Notes under the pieces: generated by a model
The model's input: only the letters and a program-made list of their open reading frames with translations
Told to the model about the DNA's origin: nothing
Databases searched by the model: none
Part shown: positions 16,980 through 26,233 of the stretch, in pieces
How positions within the stretch are numbered: the first letter of the stretch is position 1
Layout of the letters: every line of letters starts with the position of its first letter
Position numbers and translations under genes: made by a program
Source of the DNA: Vicingaceae bacterium
GTDB taxonomy: Bacteria > Bacteroidota > Bacteroidia > Flavobacteriales_E > Vicingaceae
Direction: 5' to 3'
DNA length: 64,000 nucleotides
Assembly: GCA_018402765.1 (NCBI GenBank)
Contig: JAGYIE010000002.1
Location: 868,001-932,000, forward strand

Positions 16980-18398
16980 ATGAAACTAGAGCAAATTTAT
17001 ACCGGATGCTTAGCACACGCAGCATATTATTTAGAAAGTGATGGCGAAGTTGCCATATTTGATCCATTACGAGAAGTTCAACCATATATCGATAGATCGA
17101 TTGAAGATCATGCAAAAATTAAATTTGTCTTTGAAACGCATTTTCATGCAGACTTTGTAAGTGGGCATTTAGATTTGAAAAAGAAAACTGGAGCACATAT
17201 CGTTTTTGGACCAACAGCTAAACCAAGTTATGATGCGATTATTGCTGAAGATGAGCAGGTATTTAACGTTGGAAAATGTAAAGTAAAAGTATTGCACACT
17301 CCTGGGCACACTATGGAAAGCTCGACTTACCTGATCATTGATGAAAATGGGAAAGAACACGGAATCATTACAGGAGATACATTGTTTATTGGAGATGTTG
17401 GTCGTCCGGATCTGGCACAGCATGTAATCTCTGATTTGACTGAAGATAAGTTAGCTGGGCATTTATTCGACTCTTTACGGAATAAAATTATGCCTTTAAG
17501 CGATGATTTAATCGTTTATCCAAATCACGGTGCAGGTTCTGCTTGCGGTAAAAATATGAGCAAAGAAACAACGGATACGTTGGGTAACCAAAAGAAAACG
17601 AACTATGCTTTACGTCCGGATATGACGATAGAAGAGTTTAAGAAAGAACTTTTAGAAGGTTTAGTTCCACCTCCTGGATATTTTCCTCAGAATGTATTGT
17701 TGAACATAAAAGGGTATGAAAGCTTGGAAACAATTATGAGTAAAGCTGAGCAACCGCTAACTCCTGCTGCTTTTGAAGCTGCAGCAAATGAAATAGGTGC
17801 ATTGGTTTTGGATGTTCGTTCACAACAAGATTTTGCAAAAGGACATATTCCACGTTCTATTTTTGTGGGAATTGATGGAAGTTTTGCTCAGTGGGTAGGA
17901 GCCATGATTGTGGATACCAAACAGCCTATTTTAATTGTTGCCGACAATGGAAGAGAGGAGGAGACGATTACTCGGCTTTCACGTGTCGGATTTGATCATG
18001 CCATTGGATATTTAGAAGGAGGATTTGAATCTTGGAAGAAATCAGGCAAGGAATTCGATACAGTTGACACGATTTCTCCAGCTCAATTAAAAGAAGAAAT
18101 GACCAAAGACAAATCTTATCCGATTTTTGATGTTCGAAAAGAAAGTGAGTTTAAATCAGAGCATATTGAAATTGCCAACAACACGCCTTTGGATTTTATA
18201 AATAATCATTTAGCAGAGTTTCCTTCACAAGAGCCATTTTATTTGCATTGCGCAGGAGGCTATAGAAGTATGATTGCAGCATCAATTTTGAAAAGTAGAG
18301 GAATACATAATTTAATTGATGTTGAAGGCGGTTTTACGGCAATAAAAGAAGTAGGTATTAAAACAACGGATTACGTATGTCCAACAACATTGTTATAG
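16980..18398 (+). CDS. Persulfide dioxygenase-rhodanese fusion (CstB/ETHE1-like)
   Basis: Cytoplasmic enzyme of 472 residues. Residues 1-250 are a metallo-beta-lactamase-fold persulfide dioxygenase with the ETHE1-type iron site THFHADFVSGH (53-63), HTPGHT and NHGAGSACG. Two rhodanese domains follow. The first (about 265-360) lacks the active-site cysteine (ILIVADNGREEET where the loop should be); the second has Cys424 in the active-site loop CAGGYR. This is the CstB layout, which oxidises persulfides and yields thiosulfate. No sulfide:quinone oxidoreductase is in the window. A hairpin terminator follows. Confidence 0.9.
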   Translation: MKLEQIYTGCLAHAAYYLESDGEVAIFDPLREVQPYIDRSIEDHAKIKFVFETHFHADFVSGHLDLKKKTGAHIVFGPTAKPSYDAIIAEDEQVFNVGKCKVKVLHTPGHTMESSTYLIIDENGKEHGIITGDTLFIGDVGRPDLAQHVISDLTEDKLAGHLFDSLRNKIMPLSDDLIVYPNHGAGSACGKNMSKETTDTLGNQKKTNYALRPDMTIEEFKKELLEGLVPPPGYFPQNVLLNIKGYESLETIMSKAEQPLTPAAFEAAANEIGALVLDVRSQQDFAKGHIPRSIFVGIDGSFAQWVGAMIVDTKQPILIVADNGREEETITRLSRVGFDHAIGYLEGGFESWKKSGKEFDTVDTISPAQLKEEMTKDKSYPIFDVRKESEFKSEHIEIANNTPLDFINNHLAEFPSQEPFYLHCAGGYRSMIAASILKSRGIHNLIDVEGGFTAIKEVGIKTTDYVCPTTLL

Positions 18399-18450
18399 TT
18401 TTTTTAGAGGAGTGGTTACCTGATTAATTTTTCATGTTTTTAGGTTTGGG

Positions 18451-18480
18451 AAGAGTGGCTTTGTGAAGTCACTCTTTTTT
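18451..18480 (+). terminator. Terminator after the persulfide dioxygenase gene
   Basis: AAGAGTG pairs with CACTCTT across a loop of about 14 nt and runs into TTTTTT; 53 bases after the stop codon. Confidence 0.7.
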
Positions 18481-18487
18481 ATTCTGT

Positions 18488-18531
18488 GTAACTATTGTTA
18501 CCTTTATAAAGAATAACTGGACTTAACTTTC
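18488..18531 (+). promoter_or_regulatory. Crp/Fnr-type box plus -7 element upstream of the cupin gene
   Basis: GTAACTATTGTTAC (18488-18501) has perfect 5-base arms; TAACTTTC (18524-18531) is one base off TAnnTTTG and again begins 29.5 bases after the box centre. Confidence 0.65.
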
Positions 18532-18557
18532 GCTTAAAAAATAGGCGATTATTTACA

Positions 18558-18920
18558 GTGTTTTTAGTCGTTTCAATTGTTTTAAGTTGCTTATTATTAA
18601 ATTTTAATGATAATAACAAAATAGTCAGTTCAGAGCATATATCGAATGTGTTAAAAACGGGAAAACCTACTCAAACCAAAGTTTTGTTTAACAATGTTGA
18701 TCAGAAAGTGATTGTGTTAAAAATTCAAGAGAAAGAAATGCTTAAAGAACATGTTAGTAAAGTGGCAGATCTTTTAGTTTGTGTTAATGGCCAATCGATT
18801 TATAAGGAAAAAGAAAGTAGAACCATTTCAATGACGAACGGTGATTTTGTATAGATTCCAAAAGAAGTGTTGCATGAGTTTGTCGCAACTAAAACAAGTG
18901 AATTTTTATTAATTAAGTAA
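18558..18920 (+). pseudogene. Small cupin-domain protein interrupted by an in-frame TAG
   Basis: From a GTG start the frame encodes 98 residues, hits TAG at 18852-18854, then continues 21 codons to TAA at 18918. The segment after the TAG (IPKEVLHEFVATKTSEFLLIK) is the expected end of a small cupin, joining NGDFV before it into the usual GDFV-x-IP-x-x-x-x-H pattern. So a full 120-residue cupin with an N-terminal hydrophobic segment has been cut by a nonsense change, losing the last beta strands and the His of motif 2. It keeps its promoter box and lies 11 bases before the cytochrome gene, so transcription of the downstream gene need not be affected. A sequencing error is the alternative. Confidence 0.75.
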
Positions 18921-18931
18921 ACCAAAATCAA

Positions 18932-19891
18932 ATGAAAAAATATATCCTAGCCGCTATCGGTATTGCCATATTTATGGCTTGTAATAATACCACTAGTACT
19001 ACCGAGCAAATAGCAGAAAATAATGAACAAAAAGCCGTTCATGAAGGAGAAATCTTATTGAAGAAAAACTGCTATGTATGCCATCATCCTACAATGGAGA
19101 CAGGACGAATAGCGCCACCGATGCAATATGTAAAAGAGCATTACATCAAAGAAGGCACTACTGAAGCAGAATTCACCGAAGCCTTTATTTCGTTTATAAA
19201 GCATCCGACCAGAGAGAAGGCAAAAATGCCAGGAGCTATTGCCAATTTTGGATTGATGCCACAACAAGCTTTTCCTGAAGAAACGCTCCAAAAGATTGCG
19301 GACTATATTTATAACAATCAAATAGATGGACCAGGAGATTTTCAAGAGCATAAGAAGAAACAGGGGAAAGGACTTGGCAAACATATCGAAAGTGAGCAAA
19401 AGACAGAATTGTCTAAAGCAGATAGAGGATTAGAATATGCGTTAAGCACTAAAGCAGTTTTAGGTAAAAACTTAATGGGAAAGATTCAATCTGAAGGTAC
19501 GATAGGAGCATTGGAGTTTTGTAATATTAAAGCCATTCCACTTACAGATAGTATGGCTAAGGTGCACCATGCATTGATTAGTCGGGTTACAGATCAGCCA
19601 AGAAATCAAAATAATTTAGCTTCAAATAATGAGCTATCTACGCTAAGTTTTTTTAAACAACAAGCTAGTGAAGGCCTAGAACAAGAACCTGTGTTGAGAG
19701 AAGAAAATGGCAAAACCTACTTCTATTTCCCAATCATGACGAACTCCATGTGTATGCAATGCCATGGTAAACCTGGAACAGATATCGAGAATTCTACTTT
19801 AGCAGCGATTAAAGCCAAATATCCTAAAGATAAAGCTACAGGTTATGGAGTAAATGAAGTGCGCGGTATGTGGAGGGTAGTGATGGATTAA
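18932..19891 (+). CDS. Diheme c-type cytochrome lipoprotein with DUF3365 domain
   Basis: Exported lipoprotein of 319 residues: lipobox FMAC with Cys17. First heme site CYVCH (47-51) in a mono-heme cytochrome c domain with a plausible axial Met (GLMPQ, about 110). After a linker, a DUF3365 (Tll0287-like) domain carries the second heme motif CMQCH (274-278). The C-terminal domain family is a heme-PAS-like sensor or electron carrier. Downstream of sulfur genes and under the same type of promoter, it may accept electrons in periplasmic sulfur oxidation or sense redox state; the exact role is not shown by sequence. Confidence 0.85.
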   Translation: MKKYILAAIGIAIFMACNNTTSTTEQIAENNEQKAVHEGEILLKKNCYVCHHPTMETGRIAPPMQYVKEHYIKEGTTEAEFTEAFISFIKHPTREKAKMPGAIANFGLMPQQAFPEETLQKIADYIYNNQIDGPGDFQEHKKKQGKGLGKHIESEQKTELSKADRGLEYALSTKAVLGKNLMGKIQSEGTIGALEFCNIKAIPLTDSMAKVHHALISRVTDQPRNQNNLASNNELSTLSFFKQQASEGLEQEPVLREENGKTYFYFPIMTNSMCMQCHGKPGTDIENSTLAAIKAKYPKDKATGYGVNEVRGMWRVVMD

Positions 19892-20215
19892 TTTAGTCAA
19901 TGAATCAATATAACAATAAGTCAACCCGCCTGCCGGCGCGCAGGTGTAACAATTATTTTGTCTGCGGCAGTCTTGTTTAGATTAATTATTCTTTGTGAAC
20001 TTTGTGATTTTCTTTGTGCCTTTGTGGTTAAAAAATAGTGCTACTTTTCGATTGTATTTAATGGATTTATTCATCTAGGCTTCGACGGAGAAGCTCAGTC
20101 TGACAATTAAAAAGGATAGAATGCAACTTGTAAATTTTAGTTACCATTGATTATTTTGAAATTCATCACTCTTGGAGAGAACAAACCTAGTTTAATCCAC
20201 ATTTCTTTTCTCTCG
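19892..20215. other. Gene-free stretch with Bacteroidota-type intergenic repeats
   Basis: No ORF with coding character. It contains three motif types that I recall as recurrent in Bacteroidota intergenic DNA: CCTGCCGGCGCGCAGG (19928-19943, palindromic core), a run of phrased CTTTGTG repeats at about 19990-20030 (CTTTGTGAACTTTGTGATTT then CTTTGTGCCTTTGTGG), and a CTTCGACGGAGAAGCTCAG stretch near 20080-20098. None is duplicated at full length within the window. Confidence 0.5.
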
Positions 20216-20260
20216 GTAACAAAGGTTACTGACCGACCCCTGCACTTAGAGGGAACTTCG
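20216..20260 (+). promoter_or_regulatory. Crp/Fnr-type box upstream of the second RND operon
   Basis: GTAACAAAGGTTAC (20216-20229), perfect 5-base arms, 48 bases before the TolC-type gene. The -7 element is weaker: GAACTTCG at 20253-20260, 30.5 bases from the box centre. Confidence 0.55.
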
Positions 20261-20276
20261 CATCATAATTTATTTT

Positions 20277-21590
20277 ATGATGAAAAAACACATATTGGTA
20301 TGGTATTTTGGAATTGCTTCGGTAGCGCTTTTTGCGCAGTCGGCAGAGCGTATTCCAATCACAAAAGCTGCCGTTAAGGCAAAGGTTGATGCACAAAACA
20401 GTTCCATTAAAATAGCGGAGCAAAATTACAACAGTGCAAAAGCAGGATTTAGTCAAGCAAATGCGGTGATTCTTCCTACGATTTCGGTTTCTCACACCGC
20501 AATGGTAACGACTAATCCATTGATGGCTTTTGGTTCTAAGTTAAACCAAGAGGTTTTAACTGCCGCCGATTTTAATCCAGCGTTGTTGAATGACCCTGAT
20601 CAAATTGAAAACTACGCAACGAACATCGCATTTGAGCAACCACTTATTAATGTAGATGGTTTTTATCAGCGCCAAGCGGCAAAAATGCAAATGCAAGCCA
20701 CCAAATTGCAGTGGAATCGATCTATTGATCACATTTATTTAGAAGTGGATAAAGCCTATATGCAATTGCAATTAGCACACAAAGCTGTTGCGGTGATGCA
20801 ACAGGCGGTAGCTACAGCCGAAGCCAATCAAAAAGTAGCCAAAGATAATTTGGAAGCAGGATACATGCAGCAAGCCGATTTTTTATCGGTAGAAATTCAA
20901 GTAAATCAACTCAAAGATCAATTGAGTAGAGCAGAATCGCAATTGCAAAATGCATCAGACTATTTGGGTTTTATCATGAACGAACCTTCTGAAGCCATTT
21001 ATCAACCTTCGGATTCCTTAACCATTCAGTTGACAGAATCTACTGGAATGCAATTGTCTGAAAGTCGCTCAGATATTCAAGCGATGAGTTTGGCTTCGGC
21101 AGCCTACAAAAAAATGCACCTGTCGGATAAAATGAGCTTTTTGCCACGTTTAAATGCTTTTGGTAGTTACCAATTGTACGACGATCAATTGTTTAATGCA
21201 AGTGCCAATGGTTACTTATTGGGTGCGCAATTGAGTTGGACTGTTTTTGAAGGTGCCAAGCGTTTTGGGAAAACCAAACAAAGTGGAGCGAACAGCCAAA
21301 AAGCAGACTTGGAATACGAACAATACGTGGCGAAAAGTCAGATGGAAATTAACCAAGCGAAACGACAATTAGCGGATGCTAAACACCAATTTGAAACAGC
21401 ACAACTAGCAGAACAACAAGCCAAAGAAGTGTTGCGTATTCGTTCAAACCGATTTAAGGAGGGCTTAGAAAAAACAACCGACTTATTGATGGCTGAAACC
21501 CAATATGCTCAAAAACGATTAGCATATTACCAATCCATATTTGCCTACAACATGGCACAATCTACCCTTACATTTTTACTTAAGAATTAA
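20277..21590 (+). CDS. TolC-family outer-membrane efflux channel
   Basis: Signal peptide (MMKKHILVWYFGIASVALFAQ) then two repeats of the TolC helical-hairpin fold: NSSIKIAEQNYNSAKAGFSQA and SRSDIQAMSLASAAYKKM, with strand segments ending in PTISVSHT and PRLNAFGSY. 437 residues, normal length. First gene of a five-gene run with adaptor, RND pump, PII-like and DUF2892 proteins. The upstream palindrome places it in the same putative regulon as the sulfur genes. Confidence 0.9.
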   Translation: MMKKHILVWYFGIASVALFAQSAERIPITKAAVKAKVDAQNSSIKIAEQNYNSAKAGFSQANAVILPTISVSHTAMVTTNPLMAFGSKLNQEVLTAADFNPALLNDPDQIENYATNIAFEQPLINVDGFYQRQAAKMQMQATKLQWNRSIDHIYLEVDKAYMQLQLAHKAVAVMQQAVATAEANQKVAKDNLEAGYMQQADFLSVEIQVNQLKDQLSRAESQLQNASDYLGFIMNEPSEAIYQPSDSLTIQLTESTGMQLSESRSDIQAMSLASAAYKKMHLSDKMSFLPRLNAFGSYQLYDDQLFNASANGYLLGAQLSWTVFEGAKRFGKTKQSGANSQKADLEYEQYVAKSQMEINQAKRQLADAKHQFETAQLAEQQAKEVLRIRSNRFKEGLEKTTDLLMAETQYAQKRLAYYQSIFAYNMAQSTLTFLLKN

Positions 21591-21602
21591 TTGAATCGAG
21601 AT

Positions 21603-22682
21603 ATGAAAACAAAGATAATTACTGCAGCAATTGCATTGACAGCAATCACATTATATAGCTGTGGAACGAAGGAAGAATCAACAACTACAATAACCGTAAA
21701 CCCTGTTAAGGTAGAAGTTGAAACCGTGGCAAATCCCGACGGAATTTCAATGGTACATTTTAACGGAAAGGTAATCGCTGCATACAATGCCAACATCAGC
21801 ACTAGAATGATGGGTTTTGTAGACCAAATGAAAGTGAAAGTTGGCGACGAAGTCAAAAAGGGACAGTTGTTGATGGTTATTAACAACGCAGATTTACAAG
21901 CCAAAAGTGCTCAAGTGAAAGCGGCCATTGCAGCTGCGGAGGCAGGTTTTGAGAATGCTGAAAAGGATTACAAACGTTTCCAAAGTTTAATGAAGTCGAA
22001 CAGTATTTCTCAAAAGGAAATGGACGACATGACTACCCGGTATGAAATGATGAAAGCCCAACTAGAAGGTGCCAAACAACAGCAAAGTGAAGTTAATGCA
22101 CAATTGCAATATGTGAATTTAACCGCTCCTTTTGATGGGGTGATTACCAACCGATTTATTGAAGTTGGAGATATGGCTAATCCCGGAATGCCTTTGTTAG
22201 CCATAGAGCAGCCTGGTAAAATGGAAGTTTCTGCCATGGTTCCTGAAAATCATATTCAATTGGTAAAGCAAGGTGAAGAGGTTATTGTAAGTATAAATTC
22301 TATTGATTCTGAACTCAAAGGAGTGATTTCAGAAGTGAGCAGTTCGTCAAAAAATACAGGTGGGCAGTATGCTTTGCGCGTTGCCATTAATGGAGAGAAT
22401 AAAGCGTTGCGATCCGGCATGTTTGCAACAGTAGGAGTAGAGGTAAAAAGTGAAGGATCGACCAATTCAGTTCTTACCATACCTCAGTCGGCAATTGTTA
22501 CCAGAGGCCAATTGTCAGGAGTTTATACAGTAAGTCAAAGTAAAACGGCCATTCTAAGATGGTTAAAACTTGGGCAAACAATAGAGAACAAGGTAGAAGT
22601 GCTTTCAGGTTTAAAAGCAGGTGAGCAATTAATTTTATCAGCTAAGAGTAAGTTATACAACGGAGTTCCTGTTGTTTATTAA
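21603..22682 (+). CDS. RND efflux periplasmic adaptor lipoprotein
   Basis: HlyD/AcrA-type membrane-fusion protein. I chose the ATG at 21603 rather than the in-frame TTG directly after the previous stop, since it gives a clean leader MKTKIITAAIALTAITLYSC with lipid-anchored Cys20. Lipoyl halves (STRMMGFVDQMKVKVGDEVKKGQLL and LTAPFDGVITNRFIEVGD) flank a coiled-coil hairpin at about 95-145; a beta-barrel and membrane-proximal domain follow. 359 residues. Lies 12 bases after the channel gene and 21 before the pump. Confidence 0.9.
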   Translation: MKTKIITAAIALTAITLYSCGTKEESTTTITVNPVKVEVETVANPDGISMVHFNGKVIAAYNANISTRMMGFVDQMKVKVGDEVKKGQLLMVINNADLQAKSAQVKAAIAAAEAGFENAEKDYKRFQSLMKSNSISQKEMDDMTTRYEMMKAQLEGAKQQQSEVNAQLQYVNLTAPFDGVITNRFIEVGDMANPGMPLLAIEQPGKMEVSAMVPENHIQLVKQGEEVIVSINSIDSELKGVISEVSSSSKNTGGQYALRVAINGENKALRSGMFATVGVEVKSEGSTNSVLTIPQSAIVTRGQLSGVYTVSQSKTAILRWLKLGQTIENKVEVLSGLKAGEQLILSAKSKLYNGVPVVY

Positions 22683-22703
22683 TAATCAGAAAAGAACGAA
22701 AAG

Positions 22704-25700
22704 ATGAAAGAAGGATTAGCAGGTAGAATCGCCAAGATTTTCATTAGCTCTAAATTAACAGTGCTTTTGATGGTCGTATTTATGGTGGTTGGGGTATACA
22801 GTTCCTTTCTGATACCAAGAGAAGAAGAGCCGCAGATAGATGTGGCCATGGCCGATATTTTTATTGGTTATCCGGGTGCAAGCCCAGAGGAAGTAGAATC
22901 AAGAGTTTCGCAGCCGTTGGAGAAGATGATTTCCAACATTAAAGGCGTGGAATATGTGTATTCCACTTCCATGAAAGAGCAGGCGATGATTATTGTTCAA
23001 TTTTATGTAGGTGAAGACATTGAGCGATCATTTGTGAAGTTGTACACGGAGATGAACAAGCACATGAACGAATTGCCAAGTGGTGTAACGCTGCCATTGG
23101 TAAAGGCAAGGTCTATTGATGATGTGCCCATGCTGAGTTTAACACTTTGGAGTGAAAACTACGATGATTATCAAATCAAGCAGATTGCTCAGGAGCTAAA
23201 CGATGAAATCAAAAAAGTAAACGATGTTTCGGCAACCCATTTAATTGGAGGAAGAAACCGTGAAATGCGAGTGGTACTAAATCCTGCTAAGTTGGCTGCC
23301 TCAGGTTTAGATTTTTTAGCGGTAGCTGAAATGTTAAAAGCCAATAATCAGCAGTTAAGTAGTGGAAATATTACCAAAAATGATCAGGAATTCACTGTTG
23401 AAACGGGGCTGTTTTTATCAACTGTCGAAGATGTTGAGAATTTAGTAATTGGCGTTCAGCAAAATCAACCCATTTATTTAAAGCAAGTGGCTGAGGTGGT
23501 TGATGGTCCTGAAATTCCGGTTAATTACGTTCAGTTGGGATTTGGTCAAGCAAGTGAAAAAACGGCTGATTATCCTTCGGAGTATCCTGCTGTTACCCTT
23601 TCTATCGCTAAGCGGAAAGGTGCCGATGCCATGAAAATAGCCGATGTTATTTTAGCTAAAGTAGAGGGCTTAAAAGCAAATTTAATTCCCAATGATGTAT
23701 TTGTAGAAGTAACTCGCAACTATGGAGAAACGGCTTCACAAAAGGTTTCTGAATTATTGATGCACTTGATTGGAGCTATTATAGCGGTGACCATCGTGGT
23801 TATGCTAGCCATGGGCTGGAGAGGAGGTTTAGTGGTGTTCTTATCGGTGCCTGTTACTTTTGCGTTAACCCTATTGAGTTACTATTTATTGGATTACACG
23901 CTGAATAGAATTACGCTTTTTGCATTGGTTTTTGTAACGGGAATTGTGGTAGATGATTCCATTATTATTGCGGAGAACATGCACCGACACTTCAAAATGA
24001 AGCGATTACCGTTTAAGCAAGCAGCTTTGTATGCGATTAATGAAGTAGGCAATCCAACCATTTTGGCCACCTTCACAGTAATTGCTTCGGTATTGCCTAT
24101 GGCATTCGTATCTGGATTAATGGGGCCTTATATGTCACCCATGCCAATAGGAGCGTCTATCGCTATGATTTTGTCCTTATTTGTCGCTTTGACGATTACG
24201 CCATATTTAGGTTACATTTTCTTGAGAGAGAAAGAGCCGAAAGATGGGAAAGAAAAAGCACCTGAAAAAGAGATCACAGACACCATGATTTACCGCATTT
24301 ATGAGCGATTTGAAAAGCCTTTGATTGAGAACAAAGGAATGCGTTGGGGGTTTTTAGGATTTACTGCACTTCTGCTTTTAGGTTCTGTCGCCATGTTTTT
24401 TACCAAATCGGTAGCGGTAAAAATGTTGCCCTTCGACAATAAAAATGAGTTTCAAGTAGTGATTGATATGCCTGAAGGAACAACTCTTGAACGAACGGAT
24501 TTGGTAGCTAAAGAAGTTGCTCAGTTTATATCTACTCGACCTGAAGTGGTAAATTATCAAAGCTATGTGGGAACTTCAGCGCCCATTACGTTCAACGGAT
24601 TGGTGCGTCACTACGATGTTCGAAGAGGAAGTAATGTGGCTGATATTCAAGTTAATTTAACAGACAAACACGATCGAAAAGCTCAAAGTCATGACATTGC
24701 AAGTGAGTTTAGACCTTACATTCAAGAAATTGCTAAAAAATACAATGCCAATGTGAAGGTAGTGGAAGTTCCACCAGGACCTCCTGTCTTGTCAACTATT
24801 GTGGCTGAAATATATGGACCTGACTATGGTGAGCAAATTAAGGTAGCAAATCAAGTCAAAGCTATTTTAGAAAATACCACCGATGTAGTAGATGTAGACT
24901 GGATGGTGGAAGCTGACCAAACGGCTTATGAATTGGTGGTGGACCGTGAAAAAGCTATGCTGTATGGCGTTGCGCCTCAGCAAGTGGTGTATACCATGAA
25001 CATGGCACTTTCAACAAGAGCTGTTTCTATGTTATACGATGAAAATGCGGCTGACCAAGTAGGAATTGTTTTGGCTTTAGATCCAAAGGAAAAGTCAACC
25101 ATTCAAGAGGTGACTCAATTGGAAATCAAATCAAGTCGTGGAAACATGGTGAGTATTGGTGATTTGGTTGAAGTGAAAGAAAAAATAGCTGAGAAGGCAA
25201 TTTACCGCAAAAATCAGCAAAGGGTAGTGTATGTGTTGGCAGATATGGCAGGAGAACTAGAAAGTCCGGTGTATGCTATTTTGGGTATGGAAGAGAAGTT
25301 GAAGGAGATGAAACTGCCTGCAGGTTATGGTATTAATGAATTATACATTTCACAGCCAGAGAGTAACGAAGATTTTACAGTAAAATGGGATGGGGAATGG
25401 CAAATTACACTAGAAGTATTTCGCGATTTAGGAATTGCTTTCTTAGGTGTTATTGTTATGATTTACATTTTAATTGTAGGATGGTTCCAAAACTTTAAGG
25501 CACCGATTGTAATGATGGTCGCTATTCCGCTTTCATTGGTAGGAATTGTTTTAGGCCATTGGATGATGGATGCTTTCTTTACAGCGACTTCATTTATTGG
25601 AATGATTGCCTTAGCGGGAATTATGGTGCGGAACTCCGTGTTGCTAATTGATTTTATTAATATTCGCTTAGAAGACGGAGTAGGGTTAAAGCAAGCGGTA

Positions 25701-25904
25701 ATTGAAGCCGGTGCAGTTCGAACTACGCCCATTTTATTAACTGCAGGAACAGTTGTAATTGGCGCCTTCGTTATTTTGTTTGATCCAATTTTCCAAGGCT
25801 TAGCCATTTCATTAATGGGAGGAACAATCGTATCGACTGTATTGACTTTATTGGTAGTGCCATTGGTGTATTACATGATTGAACGTAAAAATCACAAAAA
25901 CTAA
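22704..25904 (+). CDS. RND efflux pump (HAE-type, AcrB-like)
   Basis: Inner-membrane pump of 1066 residues with twelve expected membrane segments. GYPGASPEEVESRV lies near the N-terminus, and VVDDSIIIAEN in the fourth membrane helix carries the paired proton-relay aspartates D417 and D418 of the hydrophobe/amphiphile class, unlike the single Asp (IDGAVIIVE) of the metal pump at 8320-12651. The second half repeats the pattern (GIMVRNSVLLIDFI). Substrate unknown; co-location with persulfide chemistry makes reactive sulfur species, electrophiles or metals possible. Confidence 0.92.
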   Translation: MKEGLAGRIAKIFISSKLTVLLMVVFMVVGVYSSFLIPREEEPQIDVAMADIFIGYPGASPEEVESRVSQPLEKMISNIKGVEYVYSTSMKEQAMIIVQFYVGEDIERSFVKLYTEMNKHMNELPSGVTLPLVKARSIDDVPMLSLTLWSENYDDYQIKQIAQELNDEIKKVNDVSATHLIGGRNREMRVVLNPAKLAASGLDFLAVAEMLKANNQQLSSGNITKNDQEFTVETGLFLSTVEDVENLVIGVQQNQPIYLKQVAEVVDGPEIPVNYVQLGFGQASEKTADYPSEYPAVTLSIAKRKGADAMKIADVILAKVEGLKANLIPNDVFVEVTRNYGETASQKVSELLMHLIGAIIAVTIVVMLAMGWRGGLVVFLSVPVTFALTLLSYYLLDYTLNRITLFALVFVTGIVVDDSIIIAENMHRHFKMKRLPFKQAALYAINEVGNPTILATFTVIASVLPMAFVSGLMGPYMSPMPIGASIAMILSLFVALTITPYLGYIFLREKEPKDGKEKAPEKEITDTMIYRIYERFEKPLIENKGMRWGFLGFTALLLLGSVAMFFTKSVAVKMLPFDNKNEFQVVIDMPEGTTLERTDLVAKEVAQFISTRPEVVNYQSYVGTSAPITFNGLVRHYDVRRGSNVADIQVNLTDKHDRKAQSHDIASEFRPYIQEIAKKYNANVKVVEVPPGPPVLSTIVAEIYGPDYGEQIKVANQVKAILENTTDVVDVDWMVEADQTAYELVVDREKAMLYGVAPQQVVYTMNMALSTRAVSMLYDENAADQVGIVLALDPKEKSTIQEVTQLEIKSSRGNMVSIGDLVEVKEKIAEKAIYRKNQQRVVYVLADMAGELESPVYAILGMEEKLKEMKLPAGYGINELYISQPESNEDFTVKWDGEWQITLEVFRDLGIAFLGVIVMIYILIVGWFQNFKAPIVMMVAIPLSLVGIVLGHWMMDAFFTATSFIGMIALAGIMVRNSVLLIDFINIRLEDGVGLKQAVIEAGAVRTTPILLTAGTVVIGAFVILFDPIFQGLAISLMGGTIVSTVLTLLVVPLVYYMIERKNHKN

Positions 25905-25916
25905 AAAAGAGTAACC

Positions 25917-26222
25917 ATGAAGCTATTAATTGTAACAGTGGTAGAAGATTACCACGAAAAAGTGATGAAATTATTTAAACAAGCCAACATTGAAAATTTC
26001 AGTGAGTCAGACATTGATGGATATAAAAATGCTCCATCTACAATGATGTCGTCTAGTTGGTTCCCAAGCGAAAAGTCAGGTGCAGAGTCAAATTTATTTT
26101 TCTCCTTTACCGAAGAAGACAAAATAGACCAGTTGTTTGATTTAATCGAAGAATTTAATAAAAACTTAGAAACCAATAACCCAATAAAAGCGGTAGTAGT
26201 GCCGATAGAACGCAGTATTTAA
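25917..26222 (+). CDS. PII/CutA-like small protein downstream of RND pump
   Basis: A 101-residue protein, 12 bases after the pump gene. The pattern MKLLIVTVVEDYHEKVMKLFKQANIENFS plus a C-terminal NPIKAVVVPIERS strand suggests a ferredoxin-like (PII/DUF3240) fold: beta-alpha-beta twice. The PII T-loop uridylylation site is not visible. Proteins of this fold are encoded beside RND pumps in several bacteria and may bind metals or nucleotides to tune the pump. Family assignment is tentative. Confidence 0.7.
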   Translation: MKLLIVTVVEDYHEKVMKLFKQANIENFSESDIDGYKNAPSTMMSSSWFPSEKSGAESNLFFSFTEEDKIDQLFDLIEEFNKNLETNNPIKAVVVPIERSI

Positions 26223-26233
26223 ATCTATAGAAA

